Source: Buddleja alternifolia (taxonomy: Eukaryota > Streptophyta > Magnoliopsida > Lamiales > Scrophulariaceae). From it: a DNA stretch of 64,000 nt. This document shows positions 1 to 11,472 of this stretch, piece after piece. How positions within the stretch are numbered: the first letter of the stretch is position 1; each line of letters begins with the position of its first letter. The position numbers and the translations under genes are program-made. Under the pieces are notes generated by a model, which worked only from the letters and a program-made list of their open reading frames with translations, ran no database searches and was not told the origin of the DNA. The stretch covers positions 18,218,569 to 18,282,568 of the forward strand of contig CM033395.1 of NCBI GenBank assembly GCA_019426215.1, given 5' to 3'.

Positions 1-1072
1 ACCTTTTGCATCAAAAGAGATAGGAGCCTCTATCATTACATCGTACATAAAGCAGGTGTTGCATCTGAACTATGATTATTTTTGTTACTTGAAATTCATT
101 CTTTATGCTCAATTTAGGTGTTTGTGGGTTAAGTATGTGATCCCCGAAGGCAAAGAAGCAAGTTTGGGGTTCCTTAGCCCACATTTCATATCTGCGAGAA
201 TAAGCTCGCAAATTCAACAGGTGCAGTACATAGCACGTGCTATGATACAGAGTGCACAATTGAATAAGTTATTCTTGCACCTTACAACACCGAGTGAGCT
301 ACTAAAGACTCAACTTTAATTTGTAAAACTAGTTACGCAAAACAAATTTTGAACTTATCTTTTGAATGCTTTTTAGGGGACATTGGTTGTTGCTTGCAAT
401 TGATCTATTTCAAGAGGTCGTTTACTATCTGGATTCTTTGCATGGTGAGCCAGATTACCGAGATGATATGACACAAAAAATCAATTAATAAGTTTTTCAT
501 TCAATCAATGTATCCATTATATTTAAAAGTGTATATTTATTTCATATAATTACTTGTTTTTGACATATTTCTTTGTTTTTATATTTTTTTATAGGGTTGT
601 GCACATATTTTGTGCAAATCGCAACAACCATTCCAAGAAATCCAAAAACTCGGCCTGTCAATGGTTTAAAATAATGGTTAGCATTTTCTAGTTTCAAGAG
701 ATTATATATTCGTATACAAGTTAGTGTTCTAATACAACGTAACTTTGATTACTTTTGTAGTGCCCCTGGTAGACCAACGAGGTGGATTGTGGCTACTTCA
801 TTATGGGATTCATGAAAGAGGTTATTAGCCACGGACAATCGATAATCCCAACAGCGGTATGCATAATCCTAATATATACTTGATTTCTATTCCTTTTGAA
901 GTTATTAAACCTTTGGTAGGTAATTGAAACGTCATTTCAGTTTGCCATTAATCTATATATATATATCTTACAGTACTTTCATGATTCTCAATCTTTCTAT
1001 ACTCAAGAACAAATTGATCAAGTACATTGCGAAGTGGCACGTTACATTTTCTTAGAGCTCCTTAGAAATTAG
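1..1072 (+). pseudogene. Ulp1/C48-type cysteine protease-like ORF of the CACTA element (3' part, broken)
   Basis: Several exon-like blocks encode the C-terminal half of a Ulp1-like SUMO-protease domain, as found in ORFs accompanying plant CACTA and some MULE elements. A block at about 136-319 encodes LGFLSPHFISARI and following residues. A block near 376-480 encodes GHWLLLAIDLFQEVVYYLDS, with the expected catalytic His (GHW) and Asp (DSL). A block near 759-860 encodes NEVDCGYFIMGFMKEV with the catalytic Cys. A last block (about 973-1072) ends ARYIFLELLRN and a stop. GT and AG dinucleotides flank the blocks, so introns are plausible. The Cys block has an in-frame TAG just upstream (CPW-stop-TNEVDCG), where relatives usually have Gln, so this copy is probably dead. 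Exact exon ends are uncertain. Confidence 0.7.
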
Positions 1073-1356
1073 GTAATGTATTTTTTGTACATTTTGACTT
1101 TTTGTAAATTGTGATTTGATTTATTGTATTTAAATTGTCATAAGTAATTTAATTAGTTGATTGCAAATTAACACGTGATCATTTGTTGGAGATTATAACA
1201 TTTTGTTGTTGGAGGAAAGATATGGTAATATTGAAGTTTGGGGTGGTTGTTGTTTATGTTGAATATATTTTACTGTGTAGTTGAAATTTGTTAGGTTGAT
1301 TTATTGAATATTACTCTACAGGAATATTACCAGAATAGGGTGCAAAATATAAAACA

Positions 1357-1791
1357 GAAAAAAAATTCCGACCCTATGACAGCAGTTCAGCCGAAACCGT
1401 TGTCATAGATCGCAAAAAATAAAAATAAAAATTAATTCGAACCCTATGACAGCGGTTCCGGCTGAATTGCTGTCATAGGGTTCAAATTAATTTTTTTTTG
1501 AACCCTATGACAGCGGTTCCGGCTGGAACCGCTGTCATAGAATTCACCCTATTATAGCGACCGGAACTGCTCTCATAGAATTCACCCTATTACAGTGACC
1601 GGAACTGCTGTCATAGAATTCACCCTATTACAGGGATTTTTATGGAACCGCTGTAATAGGGTGGCCTATTGCGGCGGTTTTTAACCGCTGTAATAGGTCC
1701 AAACTATATAACAGCGATACCTATTACAGCGGTTAAAACCGCTCTAATAGACCCCAAAAAACCGCTGTAATAGGTCATTTATGTAGTAGTG
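1357..1791 (+). repeat. CACTA subterminal palindromic repeats and terminal inverted repeat
   Basis: About ten copies of an imperfect word around CCTATGACAGCGGTT / CTATTACAGCGGTT occur in alternating orientation. Adjacent copies form hairpins, for example near 1501-1541, where the GGTTCC and GGAACC arms face each other. The repeats change from a tgacagcggttcc form (1370-1540) to a tattacagcggttt form (1610-1775) towards the terminus. Such arrays are binding sites for the transposon-encoded DNA-binding protein in En/Spm (family knowledge). The terminus itself is at 1774-1791. Confidence 0.85.
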
Positions 1792-1794
1792 CTA

Positions 1795-4222
1795 TGTATG
1801 GGTATATTTTTTAAGGTGTTTTTTTTAAATAAAATTCTTTCAGGTATTCGTTTAGAAAAGTTGATGTAATGACGTTGATGGTGTTTGATTATATATATAT
1901 ATATATATATATTTGAAAATAGGTGGAATGAATCAAATGTGTTTTGTGTTATGATTTGATCTAGCTAATTAAAATTTTGTTCGAATCATAACGAGAATCG
2001 AATTCGGGGTTTTTTTCATGATATTTATAATAATGCAATAAGAACATATTGAAAGAGTTAGGTGCCCGGCGCGCCATTTGTAAGGCGTAGTAGCCGACTC
2101 TATAAACAGTCTTATATTGTATCTTATCAAGTTTTTTAACAATATGCATATTCTTCTATATCTTATCATTCTATGCAAATAGATAAAGTCCCCTAGATCA
2201 CTTTTAAGCTATGAGATGTGTTTGGTATCGAGGATGCCAATAATGGAAAACGTCTCTAAGGTTGTAGTCTTAAAGATGTTCCAAGTCATAGAATCATTGA
2301 GATAGGGATATCAATGACTCGTAAAGACTTGCACATACAATGCACACTCTTGGAGAGTGTATCCTATTCCATGGATACTGATACAGTGTAGATCAGTGCA
2401 TGTACATGGGTTCTTGTTGGGAATGAGTAAATTGAACAACCCTAGCGAGATTCCATATTGGAGTCGATGTTGAATTTGGAATCTCCTCGGTTACGTAGGC
2501 GTAAGATTGATCCTCATGACTTGAGGCACCATTGATCGTCTCGTGCATCGCCCACTGTGCTTAGATTTGTCACACTATTCCAGGCGAGTCACAAAGTGGG
2601 GCATATTGGGTCCAGTCTGGTTCTGTACGGAGGCGAGTGAGTGCCAAGAGAGAATCCATTACTGATCATTAGCATCGGCGCATATCCTATGTACTTCACA
2701 GTGTATTGACCATGGGAACCTCTGGCCGGAGTTGTATCAATAAGGAGTCTCAGTGTTTCCTCTCTGGATTGATAAATTGGTCAATGCCACTTAGATCGAT
2801 ATACATAGAATCGAGTTACTCGGATTTCGACTGACATCCAAGTCCTAGATTCGATCAGGATATTTGATGGAAGGATTTTACTTATGCGAAAATCGTAATG
2901 CGGAAATGTCACCTAATAATCGTTCATGGTCAGGTCTTCTTGGCGCATGGCTAGTACTAACCTTGATTTGTAGGAGCCACGAATTAATCGGCAATTATTT
3001 CTTGGTCGTATTAAAATACTTGGAGTAATTAAATCTAGCTATGATAATTGCAAAGGCACAACGGGGTTGTGTTCCTACTACCAGTACATGAACGAACCTC
3101 CAATGGGGCTACACATTTACTCAAGAAAGTTCAAATGTTATGTCAATATTAATCCGATTTAGGATTAAAGTGAAATTGATTGATGAGAATAATTGATTAA
3201 GTGAAAGGCATTTTAATTAGTAGGCTTGGGAAAATAATTGTTCTATTATTAATCTTTGATATTAATCATTAACGAAAATTATTATTATCCAGGAATTTAT
3301 TTAAGCTACTAATTTTGTTATTAATTAATCATAATGATTATTTAATTAACAAGTCTTGGAAGAATTGGGAGTCATTTTAATTTAGTTGGACTTAATTAAA
3401 TGAAGTCACAAGTCAAAGTTGATAGTGATGTTTTTGGAAAGAAGAAGAAAATGGGAACTACTTTTCTTACACATGGGGTGGTAGATGAGAGCTGCCAAAA
3501 TCAGGAGAAGCAAGTCTTCTCTTCTCTCTAACACAATATGGCCGAATTTGGAGGCTATAATAAGTGGGTGTTCTTGCTCTTCTTTAATTCTTGATGAAAA
3601 CTTAAAGGAAAGAAAGCTTTGAGCTTAGTAATTCCTCTTTAGAGTTTTCTTCTAGCTTCTCTTGTGCTTCTTAAAGAGTTTCTTCCATGGAACTTCTTCT
3701 TGAATATTAGTAATAAAAGATTATCTTCCATAGATATTTCTTCTAGTTACTCTTCTTGTCTTCCCCCTTTCACTATATAGACTCCATTTCCTTAAACAAT
3801 ATATCTAGGCAATCTTTTGCTCAAGGTATGAACTTGCTTGAGGTGTGTCCTCGTAGAGGCTTCTTTTTTAAGGAACTTATGGTGATTTGATTCGAATCCC
3901 TCTATGTTGAGGAGAGGTTCGAAAATGAGAGCCAAAGTTTTTGGTGTGGTTTTCCTTGTGTTGTGGTTATACACCCTCACTTTAATAAAACCCCAAATCT
4001 TGTAATCAGTTTAAAACCCCTCGGTATTAGTTTTTGTTGTACATTACTTCAACCCCCTAGCTTGGGATGCCATTATATATGTGTTTTTACATACTTTATT
4101 TCTTCCATTGCGCCGACATCACGTGTGGGGGCATAGTGATCCTAATTATGCACCACAAAAACTATGCATGTTTTTACTTTTGGTTTCATGTAGTATTTTA
4201 ACTGGTTGCTTAAATCTACATG
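1795..4222. other. No gene seen; LTR-like non-coding sequence with an AT microsatellite
   Basis: No reading frame of substance is present on either strand. There is an (AT)n run at about 1892-1911. From about 2190 to 4150 the texture (mixed GC, many short words, TATA-like tracts, CTTCTTC-rich stretch at 3500-3780) resembles the long LTRs of copia elements elsewhere in the window, but I could not align it to any of them or find LTR ends. It is left unassigned. Its right edge is the insertion point of the Tat/Athila-like element; the sequence originally continued at 9813. Confidence 0.4.
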
Positions 4223-5811
4223 TGACACACTAGAGGCTAATGTGCTTTGGTACCAAGTGCACTAGTCGTGGTAGTAATAAAAGTGGACAAAATAAGTCCG
4301 GGTTGTCGAACCACGGAGACTTGGATTTTAGGTTTAGATTTTCAATAAAAGAAAAGACAAATAAAGTAAATTGCAAGAATTGATTGAATAAACGAAGGAC
4401 AAAAGAGGAAACGAGCTATAGACTGAAACTCACGTATGATAAAATGACTAAGGCACATGCTACAACCAAATCTACTCGTCAATATATATGAGTTACTCCT
4501 CAAATTATTAGACTCCAATTGCTTTGGTGAAAATTCCTTAATTAACTACTACCTGATGTCTCGGCTCATAATAATCCTATGATTAATTGACGGTCCTCTA
4601 AATATGTCTATGCGAGAATCTAACCAACAACCACGCATTTATGCTTTAGAATTTCCCCAGATAAATTCGGCTAACTGCACCCGGGAATCTCTACCTATTT
4701 GTAGGGGCAATTCCTCATTTGTTTCGGATGATGTGTTAATTCCCTTGAACTCTAACCTATCTTCTCTCGAATGACTAGATTAGGCAAGATAGCAAGGATA
4801 TGATGATCGAGCATATGATTGGAATAAAAGCATAAAATTAACACACAAAGCAATAGGAGAATTAATAGGAAAAATCACTTCATATATATTGACTTATAAA
4901 TTTGCCCTTCACATGACCTTAGTTCTTCAAAATTAGCTCATCATCAATAGCTCAAGAAGATCTAGAACAATCATATACATAATTATGAACATAAACATGT
5001 AATGAAAGCAAATAAAACTCCCTAAGACTTGGTTGATGATGAATCCTAGCTTGGAACTTCAATCTCTAGCTTAATCCCCCTTCTTCTCCTTCAAGAATTG
5101 ATTAAATTGTGGCTCAAAAACCCAGAAAAGTCCTTCAATCCGCATATTTTCGAACCCCTTCTAATTGCTGAAATCTGGGTTTGATAGTTTTCAAAAAACT
5201 GTTGCACCGGCGCCCAAGCGTGAGCAAATCGGTGTCCAGGTGACGTAATTGACTTGGGGAAAAAGTTGAAGGGTGCCCAGGCGTAGTTGGGTTGGCGCCG
5301 TAGGAGGGGCGCTCGGGCGCCACAGTGCGAACTCAACCGTTTTCATACTTCTCAGCGCAGCAGTGTTGCTTACTTCATAACTTTCTACACGAACCTCCGA
5401 TTTGAGTGATTCAAGTCCTCCCGGAAAGAGAGGATACAGAAATACAACTTTGTAGAAGGAAACGTTCTCAAATTCGGTCTTGAAACATACAGAAATGGCG
5501 CTCAAACGTGGAAGATGTGGCAGATATCGCGCCCAGGTGTGGTAAAATAGCGCCTAGGCGCGATTATGCGTAACTTCAGCCTGTTTCTTGCTTATTCGGG
5601 CGCCCAGGCGTGATTATGGCTACGCTTGGGCGTGGAGGTACAAACATCAATTGTTTTATATGTCATTTTTCCGCCCTTTCTTCGTTTGCATCCATTTACA
5701 ACCTGAAATCACTTCACAGGATTAAACGCAAATGTGGCAAGAATCAAGTGATAAATAAACCTAAAACATAAACACAACGGGCTTGAAAACACGTAAAAAT
5801 GACTCTTATCA
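4223..5811 (-). repeat. 3' LTR of the Tat/Athila-like element (plus-strand left copy)
   Basis: This aligns along its length with 8197-9807, with scattered substitutions and small indels. In minus orientation it starts TGATAAGAGTCATTTTTACG and ends GCCTCTAGTGTGTCA. It contains several GCGCCYAGGCG-type words (5200-5330, 5520-5640). ORF-like stretches in it (about 5091-5505) are mirrored in the other LTR with different lengths and look like chance ORFs. Confidence 0.9.
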
Positions 5812-5823
5812 ACCCCCCAAACT
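5812..5823 (-). other. Polypurine tract of the Tat/Athila-like element
   Basis: On the minus strand the sequence TTTGGGGGGTT sits immediately before the 3' LTR start (TGATAAGAG). This is the expected position for the second-strand primer. The 1.57 kb between it and the pol remnant (5824-7392) shows no convincing gene; it is the long 3' untranslated region normal for this lineage. Confidence 0.75.
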
Positions 5824-7392
5824 TATCAACAGCTTGTCCTCGAGCAATAAGAGCTATAGGATAGGAAAACATCATCAAACACGGGAGAACGAAAAGAAAA
5901 CTACCTAACTCACTTTCGTGGAGTACACAGTTGCATTTAGCGGATGCAACAAGCCTTTGAACCATTGAGTTACCTCAAAGGACGAGTTATAGGTTGTGAG
6001 GATTTGCATACGATATACCCACAAAATCGGAGGATTTTCAACCCCGATCAATCAACGGAAATCAATATGATTAATAATAACGCAATGGCATGAATTCATC
6101 TTTTTAAGCTCAAAATTACATATATATACAAGTCACATACTTGCTCATGTTACGCCTTAACCTCGAAAAGACCATCCTAAGGGTGTAGTGTAATAAATCT
6201 AAAGTATTATAGTCTAGTGGCATTTTTACCACTTTTCAAGCATTAATCTCATATCTATCAACTTTTGATTAGTCACAAGGCATGAGAATTGAAGAAAAAT
6301 TCATAGCCACTTAAAATTCATCACTTTTTCCACTTTAGGCTTTAACGTATGCAACTTTCAACTCAAAATGTTAGAGGCTAGACCATGTGCAATGTTCGGT
6401 TCTCTTAGGCTTTCTATGACACCCTTGTAACGAGCTTTAGACCAATAACTCCCAAACCGGACGGCTTTAGGGTATTAAGTGTAGAGGCACTCCTAAGGGC
6501 TTAATCACTCGAGTGTCAAAGGCCACAAAACAAAACTAGGTCCTTATTCCCTTTACACTTGCATTGGCTTGAGCTTAGCTCAAATTAGCATAATAGTACA
6601 GTATTCTAGGCATGGTACTCTTCGCCCCTACTATCTATTAAGCCTAACTTTTGCAGTCATACCAATGTTCAACCTCTATTATTCTTGTTAAGCATACAAA
6701 GCTAACATTCTCAACTCATACCACATGTGAAAAATTCTCGATTGATATTTCCGGGATCAAGCCTTTAAGTGTTTCACAATGGTTACCCACTCAACTCCTC
6801 TACCCTCGACTTATGTGCATATGTGAATCATCTTAAGGTCAATCTAGTCTAGTTCAGGGTCCCACAAGCAAGGAAATGATGAGTAGAGTCATTAAAATCC
6901 AAATTGATAGAGAAAACATGCCATTGATTCAAATTAACCATTCTCAATGCATCGAGTGAAGGGTCAAAATTCTATCAAAAAATTTGTTATGTTTGAATTT
7001 TCACAAAAATTAGTACAAAACACATGCAATAGCAACGATTCCCCCTAACTTAAGCTAAAAACAAGATCACACGACATATAGATACCCTCCACCCCACACT
7101 TAAACTCAACATTGCCCTCAATGTTGACGCAATAATACATACTCAAAAGGGGAGTAAACGAGAGTACTTACAACAAGGGTGCTGAAAAACAACCCTTAAT
7201 CACGTGAGATCCGCTCTAAAAGCTCAAATCCTCAACAAAAGATTTTCTAAAGCAAAACTCGACTAACATGTCATGTACACACAATACAAACCATCAAGAC
7301 TGAAAGAGAAGCATGCCAAAAGTGCATGCTTGAACAAAAAAAAAAAAAAACCTAAACTAAACTAAACATGACAAAAACGAAAGCCAACAGCA

Positions 7393-8151
7393 AAGAAAAC
7401 TTACAAACTTGGGTTGCCTCCCAAGAAGCGCTTGTTTATAGTCTTTAGCTTGACTTTACCGAGTTGCCTCAAGGAGGATGACGTATGAATGCTTTGTTCA
7501 CTCTCCAATCAAGAATGAAACTTGGCTTGGTTTTTGTGAGAAGTAGCTTGAGTAGGGACCAAGCAATCATCCACTCAAAACTTTGTTTAAAGTCCATCAA
7601 CACCCGTATCATACTTTCTTCCCATGCATCGGGTAATGATATGGACCATTCTCTAAGCTATGGACACTAGCTCTTTTTCCTGCACCCATTGAAGTGACAA
7701 ACTTGGAATTCATGATGTAGGACTCAAGGAGATTATTGGTTCTTCTTTCCTGAAAAAGCTCAACTCTAAAAGGATCAAAAGCATCAATGCGTAAAGATAA
7801 TGTAGAATTAATTGGATGCCTAAAAACCTCATAGTCATCACAAATAAACATGTCATGTCCTACACTAGAGGACAACTTACCATCATGCACATTAATTACC
7901 TTTATACCTGTGGAGAAGGGAGCAGGTAAGGAAACTTCAACCGGGTGAAAAGGTGTAGGAGTGGAAGGCTTGGTGCTAGAAGTTTCTAACTCGAACCCTC
8001 GGGCATGGCTATTAGAAAGCTCAAGTCTGCTATATAGTAACCTTTCCAATTTTGCTACTATTACAAACGCTTGAATGTTAAACTCATCATGCTCGGGCAT
8101 TGGAAAAAAAAAAGGAAAAAATAAAAGCAAAACCAAATATGTACAATACAA
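7393..8151 (-). pseudogene. Remnant ORF and likely pol C-terminal tail of the Tat/Athila-like element
   Basis: A minus-strand ORF of 180 codons (7609-8151) has no domain I recognise. Downstream, in another frame, the minus strand encodes VKLKTINKRFLGGNPSL followed by a stop (about 7400-7460). This resembles the short basic tail that closes the polyprotein in Tat/Athila-type elements; that is recollection of the family, not an alignment. The ORF starts directly next to the primer-site region, where gag should begin, and no capsid, protease, RT or integrase motif is visible between. I read it as a fusion of a gag-leader fragment with the end of pol after a large internal deletion. Confidence 0.45.
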
Positions 8152-8171
8152 TCAAAAACTAAAATAAACAA

Positions 8172-8196
8172 GTCCCCGAAAACGGCGGCAAAAACT
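8172..8196 (-). other. tRNA primer-binding site of the Tat/Athila-like element
   Basis: On the minus strand, right after the 5' LTR end, the sequence reads AGTTTTTGCCGCCGTTTTCG and continues GGGAC. The canonical site in this lineage is TGGCGCCGTTGCCGGGGA (Asp-tRNA complementary), so this copy has a few substitutions. It fixes element orientation as minus. Confidence 0.75.
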
Positions 8197-9807
8197 TGAC
8201 ACGCTAGAGGCTAACGTGCTTTGGTAGCAAGTGCACTAGTCGTGGTAGTAATAAAAGTGGACAAAATAAGTCCAGGTTGTCGAACCACGAAGACTTGTAT
8301 TTTAGCTTTAGATTTTCAATAAAAGAAAAGACAAATAAAGTAAATTGCATGAATTGATTAAATAAACGAAGGACAAAAGAGGAAATAAGCTATAGACTGA
8401 AACTCACGTATGATAAAATGACTAAGGCACATGCTACAACCAAATCTACTCGTCAATATATATGAGTTACTCCTCGAATTATTAGACTCCAATTGCTTTG
8501 GTCAAAGTTCCTTAATTAACTATTACCCTATGTCCCGGCTCATAATAATCCTATGATTAATTGACGGTTCTCTAAATAAGTCTATCTGAGAATCTAACCA
8601 ATAACCACGCATTTACGCTTTAGAATTTCCCCGGATAAATCCGTTTAACCGCACCCGGGAATCTCTACCTATTTCTAGGGGTAATTCCTCATTTGTTTTG
8701 GATGATGTGTTAATTCCCTTGAACCCTAACCTATCTTCTCTCGAATGACTATATTAGGCAAGATAGCAAGGATATGATGATCAAACATATGATTGGAATA
8801 AAAACATAAAATTAACACACAAAGCAATAGGAGAATTAATAGGAAAAATCACTTCATATATATTGACTCATAAATTTGGCCTTCACATGGCCTTAGTTCT
8901 ACAAAATTAGCTCATCATCAATAGCTCAAGAAGATCTAGAACAATAATATACATAATTATGAACATAAACATGTAATGAAAGCAAATAAAACTCCCTAAG
9001 ACTTGGTTGATGATGAATCCTAGCTTGGAACTTCAATCTCTAGCTTAATCCCCCTTCTTGTCCTTCCAGAATTGATGAAATTGTGTCTCAAAAACCCAGA
9101 AAAGTCCTTCAATCCCCAGATTTTTGAACCCCTTTCTAATTGCTGAAATCTGGGTTTTATAGTTTTCGAAAAACTGCTGCACCGGCGTCGAAGCGTGAGC
9201 AAATCGGCGCCCAGGAGCGGTCCAGGTGATGTAATTGACTTGGGGAAGAAGTTGAAGGGACCCCAGGCATGGTTGGTGTGGCACCTAGGCGCCGTATGAG
9301 GGGCGCTCGGGCTCCACAATGCGAACTCAACCGTTTTCTTACTTTCCAGCGCAGTAATCTTGTTTCCTTCATAACTTTCTCCAAAGACCTCTGATATGAG
9401 TGATTCAAGTTTTACCATAAAGAGAAGACATAGAAATACAACTTTATAGAAGGAAACGTTCTCAAATTCGGTCTTAAAAATACAAAAATTGCGCTCAAAC
9501 GTGGAAGATGTGGCAGATATCGCGCCCACGCGTGGTAAAATAGCGCCTAGGCGCGATTATGCGTAACTTCAGCCTGTTTCTTGCTTGTTCAGGTGCCCAG
9601 GCGTGATTATAGCTGCGCTTAGGCGTGGAGGTGCGAACATCAATTGTTTTATATGTCATTTTTCCGCCCTTTCTTCGTTTGCATCCATTTACAACCTGAA
9701 ATCACTTCACACATGGATTAAACGCAAATGTGGCAAGAATCAAGCGATAAATGAACCTAAAACATAAACACAACGGGCATAAAAACACGTAAAAATGACT
9801 TTTGTCA
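8197..9807 (-). repeat. 5' LTR of the Tat/Athila-like element (plus-strand right copy)
   Basis: Partner of 4223-5811. On the plus strand both copies begin TGACAC(A/G)CTAGAGGCTAA and share the words GTGCACTAGTCGTGGTAGTA and TTGTCGAACCACG near that end. The 22-bp length difference comes from small indels. A related but distinct LTR in the opposite orientation lies at 62207-64000. Confidence 0.9.
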
Positions 9808-9812
9808 ATATG

Positions 9813-11020
9813 TTACGCTTGTTGATTTAATAATACCTTGGGATTTGTCATCGTTTTTCTTAAAATCTTGGAGTTTTTTTTTTTTTTTTTTGAAATGATT
9901 GAGAATTGAGAGACACTAAAAGGGAAGCTCAAAACCCAGGCGAGGATCGTTGATATTGAACCCATGCTACAAGACTGTGTGCACACCCATCCAAAGGCTT
10001 TGTGCGCATAAGGGCGGGCTCCTTTAGTGGGGCTCAATATCGCGAATCATTGCCAACCGTCGAAGGGAACTTGGCGGGAGTCAAGACGGGGCTGACCATT
10101 ACCGATTCCACCCCTTGGTGGTCTTGACCATGGTCATGAAACTATCCAGCAGCTGCTGGATAGTGTGTTCGGTGCTCAGCGGCAAACGGTGCGTTGCCGG
10201 GCAGCGTACAACGGGTGTGCATATGCACACCACGTGCCTGATGGTTGGACCATCTCGACGTGGTGTTGTACCCACGACCCGGGTCTTCAAGGACTTCCAT
10301 CTTTGACCCATTTATTGATTTTGGAATCAACTTCTATGCGTTTTTGAGTTCTTTAAAAGTTTGAAATTTTTGAAATTAGAAAAACTCAATTTTTTCTCAA
10401 AACTTATAAATCCCAAAGTTATGATTATTTCAACTACGTTATGGGCATATGATTAATTAATGTTTTGTACGTCATCTTCATACGCTTGATGGTTGATTTG
10501 CATAATGGATGGATTGTGGGTCGAGCCTTAGATTATTCAATTGGGTTGTAATTATTATTGGTCTCTATTTCGATTTGGTTGTATATTTTATTTTTGCACT
10601 TTTTTTTTCATTATATTGTAATCGAAGATGGAGACGAAGATGATGGACCATTATTGAAGCTTATGTATGCCGTTGGAAGCTTATGCAATAGATAGGGCCT
10701 ATTTAATATAGTACCCTACATTGCCTTAGATTCACCGGTGGCTCGAGTGGATCGCTTAGGGACCCACAATCATCCATATTTGTTTACCACTTTGTGGATG
10801 TCTTATATTATGTTTTTCTTGTATGCTACTTGGATTGCATGATCACATAATTAAAGATAATCCTAATCATGATGAGACCTTGCATGTTAGAACCCCTCGC
10901 TTTATTTATTTCAACTAAATCCAAGAAATATTAAGTTTATGTGGGAATTGAATGAGGTTCTATTGTCCACTCCTTCCATCATAAGTGGTGGCATATGAAA
11001 TGCCATGAAGCTTGGCCTGC
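9813..11020. other. Unassigned non-coding region, continuing 1795-4222 across the Tat insertion; includes a GC-rich palindrome island
   Basis: Overlapping small ORFs at 10099-10347 on both strands are by-products of palindromic, GC-rich sequence and have no domain. A T-run is at about 9877-9891. From about 10600 the sequence leads into the leader of the copia gag at 11473. No LTR ends could be fixed, so the 5' LTR of that copia is not located. Confidence 0.4.
10125..10236. repeat. Cluster of perfect palindromes
   Basis: Within 112 bases there are TGACCATGGTCA (10125-10136), a 24-bp perfect palindrome (10141-10164, centre CAGCTG, arms starting ACTATCC), GGTGTGCATATGCACACC (10214-10231), and CACGTG (10231-10236) overlapping it. 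The surrounding 10.03-10.30 kb is markedly GC-richer than the rest of the region. Function is unknown. Confidence 0.85.
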
Positions 11021-11309
11021 CGTCCATGAGTCGTAGGGTGGCGTCAAGTGGATTAGGCTGTGACCACCGATAAGTATAGAGATGTTTGTGGGATCGATTT
11101 GTCTAGGTGTCGTCCATGAGTCGTGGGGCACACTATTCCGATCGATTGACCATGAATATTTGATGGGCCTGACTTAATGTTTACTACCATATGGGATCGT
11201 GTTCTCGGGGTATATGGGAAAGACGAGGCAAAATATCTTGAGAACCATATGTCGATATAGAAAGCTGGTAAGCCTACCATACGGATTTATCATATGGGCT
11301 CGTGTTCTC
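11021..11309 (+). repeat. Spaced direct repeats in the leader of the first copia
   Basis: CGTCCATGAGTCGT occurs at 11021-11034 and 11111-11124, 90 bp apart. TATGGG(A/C)TCGTGTTCTC occurs at 11190-11206 and 11293-11309, 103 bp apart. The area immediately precedes the gag ORF. Comparable spacing is seen in the leaders at 13311-13519 and 40998-41202. Confidence 0.75.
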
Positions 11310-11472
11310 AGGGCATATGAAGAGTTGCTTATAGATCTCGAGCCCACTAGGGAGATCCACATATCTTCTCGAATATCCATTTAAGAGGGTTATGGAATTC
11401 GATAAAATAGTGGGAGACATGTATGATTAAAGACCAAATTATATGTGGACAAGATTACATATTGAATGCTAA

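Larger units (their letters stand above)
1..1791 (+). mobile_element. CACTA (En/Spm-type) DNA transposon, 3' terminal part
   Basis: The segment ends at 1791 with a sequence whose reverse complement starts CACTACTACATAAATGAC, the diagnostic CACTA terminus. Just inside it lies a dense field of short palindromic repeats, typical of En/Spm subterminal regions that bind the element's own TNPA-type protein (family knowledge). Upstream is a Ulp1-protease-like reading frame, which many plant CACTA elements carry. The other terminus and the transposase lie outside the window. CACTA elements make 3-bp target duplications; the bases after the terminus are cta (1792-1794), but the partner copy is not visible. 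Confidence 0.85.
4223..9807 (-). mobile_element. Ty3/gypsy (Tat/Athila-like) LTR retrotransposon, internally deleted, minus strand
   Basis: Two direct repeats of about 1.6 kb (4223-5811 and 8197-9807) both begin TGACAC and end (T/G)TCA, and bracket a 2.4 kb internal region. The flanks acatg (4218-4222) and atatg (9808-9812) match at 4 of 5 bases, a decayed target-site duplication. In minus orientation the 5' LTR (right copy) is followed by a primer-site-like stretch reading TGCCGCCGTTTTCGGGGA, and the 3' LTR (left copy) is preceded by a polypurine tract with six Gs. Both are typical of Tat/Athila elements. Full elements of this lineage have internal domains several times longer, so gag and most of pol have been lost. 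Non-coding text such as GAGTTTAAGTGTGGGGTGG (minus strand, about 7094-7112) is also typical of this lineage's 3' region. Confidence 0.85.

Noticed and set aside
5091..5505. ORFs of 62-104 codons in the Tat-like LTR, mirrored at 9020-9529
   Set aside because: They lie fully within LTR sequence, with differing frames and lengths between the two copies, so there is no coding constraint.
10099..10347. Overlapping 60-70-codon ORFs on both strands
   Set aside because: They arise from GC-rich palindromic sequence, which lowers stop frequency on both strands equally. No domain, start context or neighbour supports them.
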